Assembly: GCA_946401765.1 (NCBI GenBank)
Contig: CAMIVJ010000012.1
Coordinates: 1 to 17,333 of the forward strand
DNA from: an uncultured bacterium
Lineage (GTDB): Bacteria > Verrucomicrobiota > Kiritimatiellia > RFP12 > UBA1067
DNA length: 17,333 bases
Direction of reading: 5' to 3'
The translations under genes were made by a program, and so were the position numbers. The notes under the pieces were generated by a model. The model was not told the origin of the DNA. It did not search any database and worked only from the letters and a program-made list of their open reading frames with translations. Positions 14,419-17,333 of this stretch are shown piece after piece (the stretch's first letter is position 1; the number at the start of each line of letters is the position of its first letter).

Positions 14419-16403
14419 TTGATCTCCTTCTCGTATGGAATCTCGATGCCGTAGCGCTCGGCGAAGGCGCGGATGTCGCTCATCGTCTTCGCGTTGGGGG
14501 CGCGCGTGTAGTCGGCTATCATCGCGTACATTCTCCGCTGCGCCCATTCAGTGCGCGTGTCCTTGCCCAGCTTCTCGGCGCTTGCAAAGGGAAGCCTGAA
14601 GATGTTCTCGAACACGGTGGAGCCGTTCAGCCCGCGCATGGAGAACACCAGCTCCTTCTGGCTTGCTAGGCATTTGCCGTATATCTCGATAGGCTCGTCT
14701 TCGGAGAGGTTGGTGACGAGGCGGGGGTATGTCTCGGCGTTGGACGAGGTGGTGAAGAGCACGGTTATATCGGTGAGAACCGGACGCTCGAACTTCTTCG
14801 CGAGCGCGGGAATGCCGTCCGCCGCCGTCCAGCGCATGCCCTTGTGGCGGGACCATCCGCCGCGGCTCGAGCGGGTGACCATGTCCATGAGGTAGGCGTT
14901 TGCGTTCTCCTTGACGCCGTACATGTAGATGGAGACGAGACCGTCGTTGAGCTCGGCGAAGCGGGATATGATCTCGGCGCTGCGCGTCATGCCGCTGGTT
15001 GCGTCGCCGTCCGTTATGAAGAACGCCACCATGGGGCGATGGGGGTCGCGCGGCATGGCGAGCACGCCACGGAGCGTGCGAAACACGTCCGTCTGGCCGT
15101 GGGCGGTGAGGTATGAGAGCCAGTCGTCGGCCTCGTCGAGCGACTTCTCTGTGACCTCTTTCCAGGCGGTGTCGGGGAAGGCGTACGAGAACTTGTCGCG
15201 GAAGGCGATCACGTTGAAACGGTCGCCGGTGTTGAGCATGCGAAGCGACTTGGAGATGGCCTTGCGGCATGACTTGAGGCGGTCGTTCATGATCGATCCC
15301 GAGGCGTCAAGAAGAAAGACTATGTCCTTCGCGACGACGGGAAGAGGGTTCTCAGGCTTGCTGGCCATCACGATGCGGAAATACTTCTCCTTGGGGTTGG
15401 CCGGGTCTGTCCACGATCCCAGACCGAACTTCACGTGCTCCTCGAATGGCTTGCCCTGAGGGGTGGTCTCGTCGCGCAGGGTGCGCACGGCCTCCTTCTC
15501 CTTGGCGATCTTCTTCTCGTCCACCGCCGTGGAGGTGGGCGCGGGCGGGGGCTTGGCGGCCTTTGCGCGGGCCTCCTCCTGCAGGCGCGCCGCGGCCTTT
15601 CCTGCCTTCTCGGCGGCGCGGGCGTCGTCAGCGGCCTTCTTCGCCGCGGCCTCCTCGGCTGCCGAGAGCACGGTGAGCGACGGCGGCTTGTCAAGCGCTG
15701 GAGAAATCCCGCCGCCAAGGCCGATCGGCTTCGGAATCGCCGCAGGCGGTGGCACAGCAGGGACTGATGCGGCTTCTGCGGCCGCCGCAATCGGCGCAGA
15801 GCCGAACGTTCCACCGCCGCCCGTTCCTGTGCCTGCGGCGGAGGGTTTGGACATCAGATTGTACGCGGGCGGGATGATGTCCGCCGCATGGCTCACACGC
15901 TCAACCTTGGGAATCACGAGCCGCGGAAGGGCGGCCTGGTCGTCGGGAACCGTCGGCGCCTCGATCTCGGCGATCTTCTGGCGCGGCGTCCATTCGGCTG
16001 CTTCGGGCGTGGCGGGAGCAGGCATCGTGTCGGATACTGGCGCGGTGGAGGCGGGACGCGGCAGCTCTGGCATGAGCGCCGGCGTCACGGCCGACTCAAG
16101 ACGCAAGACGCGGTCTTCCTGCTTCTCCACCACGGGGGCTGCTGCTGGACGCGCCTCCTGCAGCACATGGGCGAGAGGGTCCTCGGACATCTTCTTCACC
16201 TGCATCACCGGCAGCTGCTTCGTCCACTTCCGCTCGCTGATCATGTTCTCCGGCAGCGGGGCGAAGGCGCAGTCGGAGCATGCGTACATCAGCGCCACGT
16301 GTGTTGCGCACGAGATGAAGAACACGAACGCCAGCAGCCCGGCGCCGCCGGTTCCGCCGGTGCGTTCGGCTTCGGTTCCCTCGATTTCAAGAGTTGGTTC
16401 CAT
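14415..16403 (-). CDS. Membrane-anchored VWA-domain protein with TonB/TolA-like N-terminal half
   Basis: A 662-aa protein. A short cytoplasmic tail precedes one membrane helix (about residues 21-42). A long Pro/Ala-rich stretch follows, with an Ala/Lys/Glu helical run at about 248-290 ([20 protein letters not shown]) like the TolA stalk. Residues about 360-540 are a von Willebrand factor A domain with a complete metal-ion site: D366, S368, S370 (DASGS), T438 (GQTD) and D465 (ITDGD). Residues about 615-660 ([11 protein letters not shown], then [11 protein letters not shown]) resemble the C-terminal part of inter-alpha-trypsin-inhibitor-type VWA proteins. The VWA domain should lie in the periplasm and bind a partner through a divalent metal. 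The start ATG 16403 follows GAGG 6 nt upstream and lies 12 bp after the TPR gene. TonB-like energy transduction is only suggested by the shape; no TonB C-terminal domain is seen. Confidence 0.85.
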   Translation of the reverse strand: MEPTLEIEGTEAERTGGTGGAGLLAFVFFISCATHVALMYACSDCAFAPLPENMISERKWTKQLPVMQVKKMSEDPLAHVLQEARPAAAPVVEKQEDRVLRLESAVTPALMPELPRPASTAPVSDTMPAPATPEAAEWTPRQKIAEIEAPTVPDDQAALPRLVIPKVERVSHAADIIPPAYNLMSKPSAAGTGTGGGGTFGSAPIAAAAEAASVPAVPPPAAIPKPIGLGGGISPALDKPPSLTVLSAAEEAAAKKAADDARAAEKAGKAAARLQEEARAKAAKPPPAPTSTAVDEKKIAKEKEAVRTLRDETTPQGKPFEEHVKFGLGSWTDPANPKEKYFRIVMASKPENPLPVVAKDIVFLLDASGSIMNDRLKSCRKAISKSLRMLNTGDRFNVIAFRDKFSYAFPDTAWKEVTEKSLDEADDWLSYLTAHGQTDVFRTLRGVLAMPRDPHRPMVAFFITDGDATSGMTRSAEIISRFAELNDGLVSIYMYGVKENANAYLMDMVTRSSRGGWSRHKGMRWTAADGIPALAKKFERPVLTDITVLFTTSSNAETYPRLVTNLSEDEPIEIYGKCLASQKELVFSMRGLNGSTVFENIFRLPFASAEKLGKDTRTEWAQRRMYAMIADYTRAPNAKTMSDIRAFAERYGIEIPYEKEIK

Positions 16404-16415
16404 TGCTCACCTCGC

Positions 16416-17333
16416 TCAATTGTTCGGCTTGGCCTTGGGGTAGCGCTTGGCGCGTTCGGCGTCGAGTGCGTCGGCCTCCTTGCCGCGTCCCTGGCGGCGC
16501 ATTATGGCGGAGGCGCGCTCCAGCGCGTGCGGCACCACCTCGGGATCGTCGAAGAGCGTGCCGACTAGCATGTGGTAGCCGAGCGCCTCGTTTGCGTCGC
16601 CGCGCTCCTCCTCGTTGGCGGCAAGAGCCACGTAGGCCTGGACGCGCACGGCGAGAAGCTCGCGCGAGGCGGCGCGCTCCACGGCGTCGGCGAGATGCTC
16701 CTTTGCGGCGTCGAAGAGGCCGTTGGCGGTTTCGATTCGCCCGAGAGCGAGCGCGGCATGGGCGCCGCTGGCGGTCTTCGCGCCCGTCGCTAGGGCGCGC
16801 GCGTATGCCGCCGCTGCGGCGTCGCGCTCGTTCAGGCCCTCGTGTGCGGCGCCGGCGAGCGTGGCGCCGATCTGGCTCCATTCGGCGCCGAGCCTGCGCG
16901 CCTCGATCGCCTTGGCGGCGGCGAGGGCGGCGGTGTAGTTGGTGGTGGCGTTCATCGACTCCGCCACCCATTCGAGCGTTGCGGGCGGCAGGCGGTCGAC
17001 GGCCTTGGTCGATATGAGCGCCGCGAAGATCTCGGCGGCCTCCTGGCGGTTGCCGCGCTTCTGCAGCACGGAGGCCAGCTCCAGCTTCGTCTCGCGCTCG
17101 AATTCGGCGGTCGGGTGGGCGGCGAGCGCGGCGCGGAAGTGCTTTTCGGCCTCCGGCGCGTCGTCGGAGCCGTTGGCTGCAACGCCCCACCAGTAGAGGG
17201 CCTCTGGACTCTTCGCGCGCTCGGGAAAGCGCTTTGCGAGCTCTGAGAGCGAACGCTCCGCCATGCGGAATTCCTTCTTGCGCAGCTCCTCCATCGCGCG
17301 TGAGTACAGCGCCTCGCCGGCGTAGGGGGATTC
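16416..17333 (-). CDS. TPR-like repeat protein, 5'-truncated at the window edge
   Basis: The frame continues to the right edge without a start that must be used: the codons upstream of the ATG at 17294 read ESPYAGEALYSRAMEEL, typical TPR sequence, so the true N-terminus lies outside. 305 residues are visible, Ala/Glu/Arg-rich with repeated helix pairs such as ALYWWGVAANG, AEKHFRAALAAHP, AAYARALATGA and AHAALALGRIETANG. The repeats match tetratricopeptide/Sel1-like scaffolds, with perhaps seven or eight visible. No signal peptide can be judged because the N-terminus is missing. It lies 12 bp upstream of the VWA gene in the same operon and probably acts as a periplasmic or envelope scaffold partner for it; this is inferred from position only. 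Confidence 0.8.
   Translation of the reverse strand, partial: ESPYAGEALYSRAMEELRKKEFRMAERSLSELAKRFPERAKSPEALYWWGVAANGSDDAPEAEKHFRAALAAHPTAEFERETKLELASVLQKRGNRQEAAEIFAALISTKAVDRLPPATLEWVAESMNATTNYTAALAAAKAIEARRLGAEWSQIGATLAGAAHEGLNERDAAAAAYARALATGAKTASGAHAALALGRIETANGLFDAAKEHLADAVERAASRELLAVRVQAYVALAANEEERGDANEALGYHMLVGTLFDDPEVVPHALERASAIMRRQGRGKEADALDAERAKRYPKAKPNN

Noticed and set aside
13222..14454. Open frame of 410 codons on the + strand opposite ribBA
   Set aside because: RibBA on the other strand is certain from motifs. The + frame is His/Val/Ala-rich shadow sequence and begins inside the terminator region.

Overview
The window is high-GC bacterial chromosome with dense coding, AAGGAG-type ribosome binding sites and long secreted beta-rich proteins. 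An exported (Tat) Gfo/Idh/MocA oxidoreductase lies next to a DUF1080 protein, and large secreted proteins combine LamG-like, NGGFE jelly-roll and autotransporter-associated beta-strand repeats. This points to the Planctomycetota-Verrucomicrobiota-Chlamydiota group, most likely a gut or rumen type Kiritimatiellota. The assignment is inferred from gene content, not from a marker gene.

Left part (3-11359, + strand) is an exported-protein region. It holds the 3' part of a large secreted protein with two PA14-like segments (3-2555). After a 195-bp spacer with a good sigma70-like promoter comes a 1358-aa secreted protein with a LamG-like domain and a duplicated module of about 462 residues (2751-6827). 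Next are a Tat-signal Gfo/Idh/MocA oxidoreductase (6877-8169), a secreted HEAT / DUF1080 / beta-sandwich protein (8235-10589) and a secreted basic-secretory-protein type metallopeptidase (10595-11359). The last four genes run in one direction with short spacers or an overlap. They could form one transcription unit for extracytoplasmic attack on glycosides or glycoconjugates. Two spacers in this block are built of degenerate tandem repeats with strict periods: 7 nt at 8167-8229 and 8 nt at 11301-11412. The octamer array also encodes the last residues of the metallopeptidase.

Middle part (11432-13158, + strand) is housekeeping metabolism: purN (purine synthesis) and an ilvE-type branched-chain aminotransferase. 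The latter has its own promoter and ends at a strong hairpin terminator. That hairpin also contains the stop codon of the convergent ribBA gene.

Right part (13213-17333, - strand) is a tight three-gene unit, read right to left. It contains a TPR-like protein that runs off the window edge, a membrane-anchored protein with a TonB/TolA-like N-terminal half fused to a von Willebrand A domain, and ribBA (bifunctional riboflavin enzyme). ribBA starts at a GTG that overlaps the stop codon of the VWA gene. No rRNA, tRNA, CRISPR array, insertion sequence or phage gene was seen.
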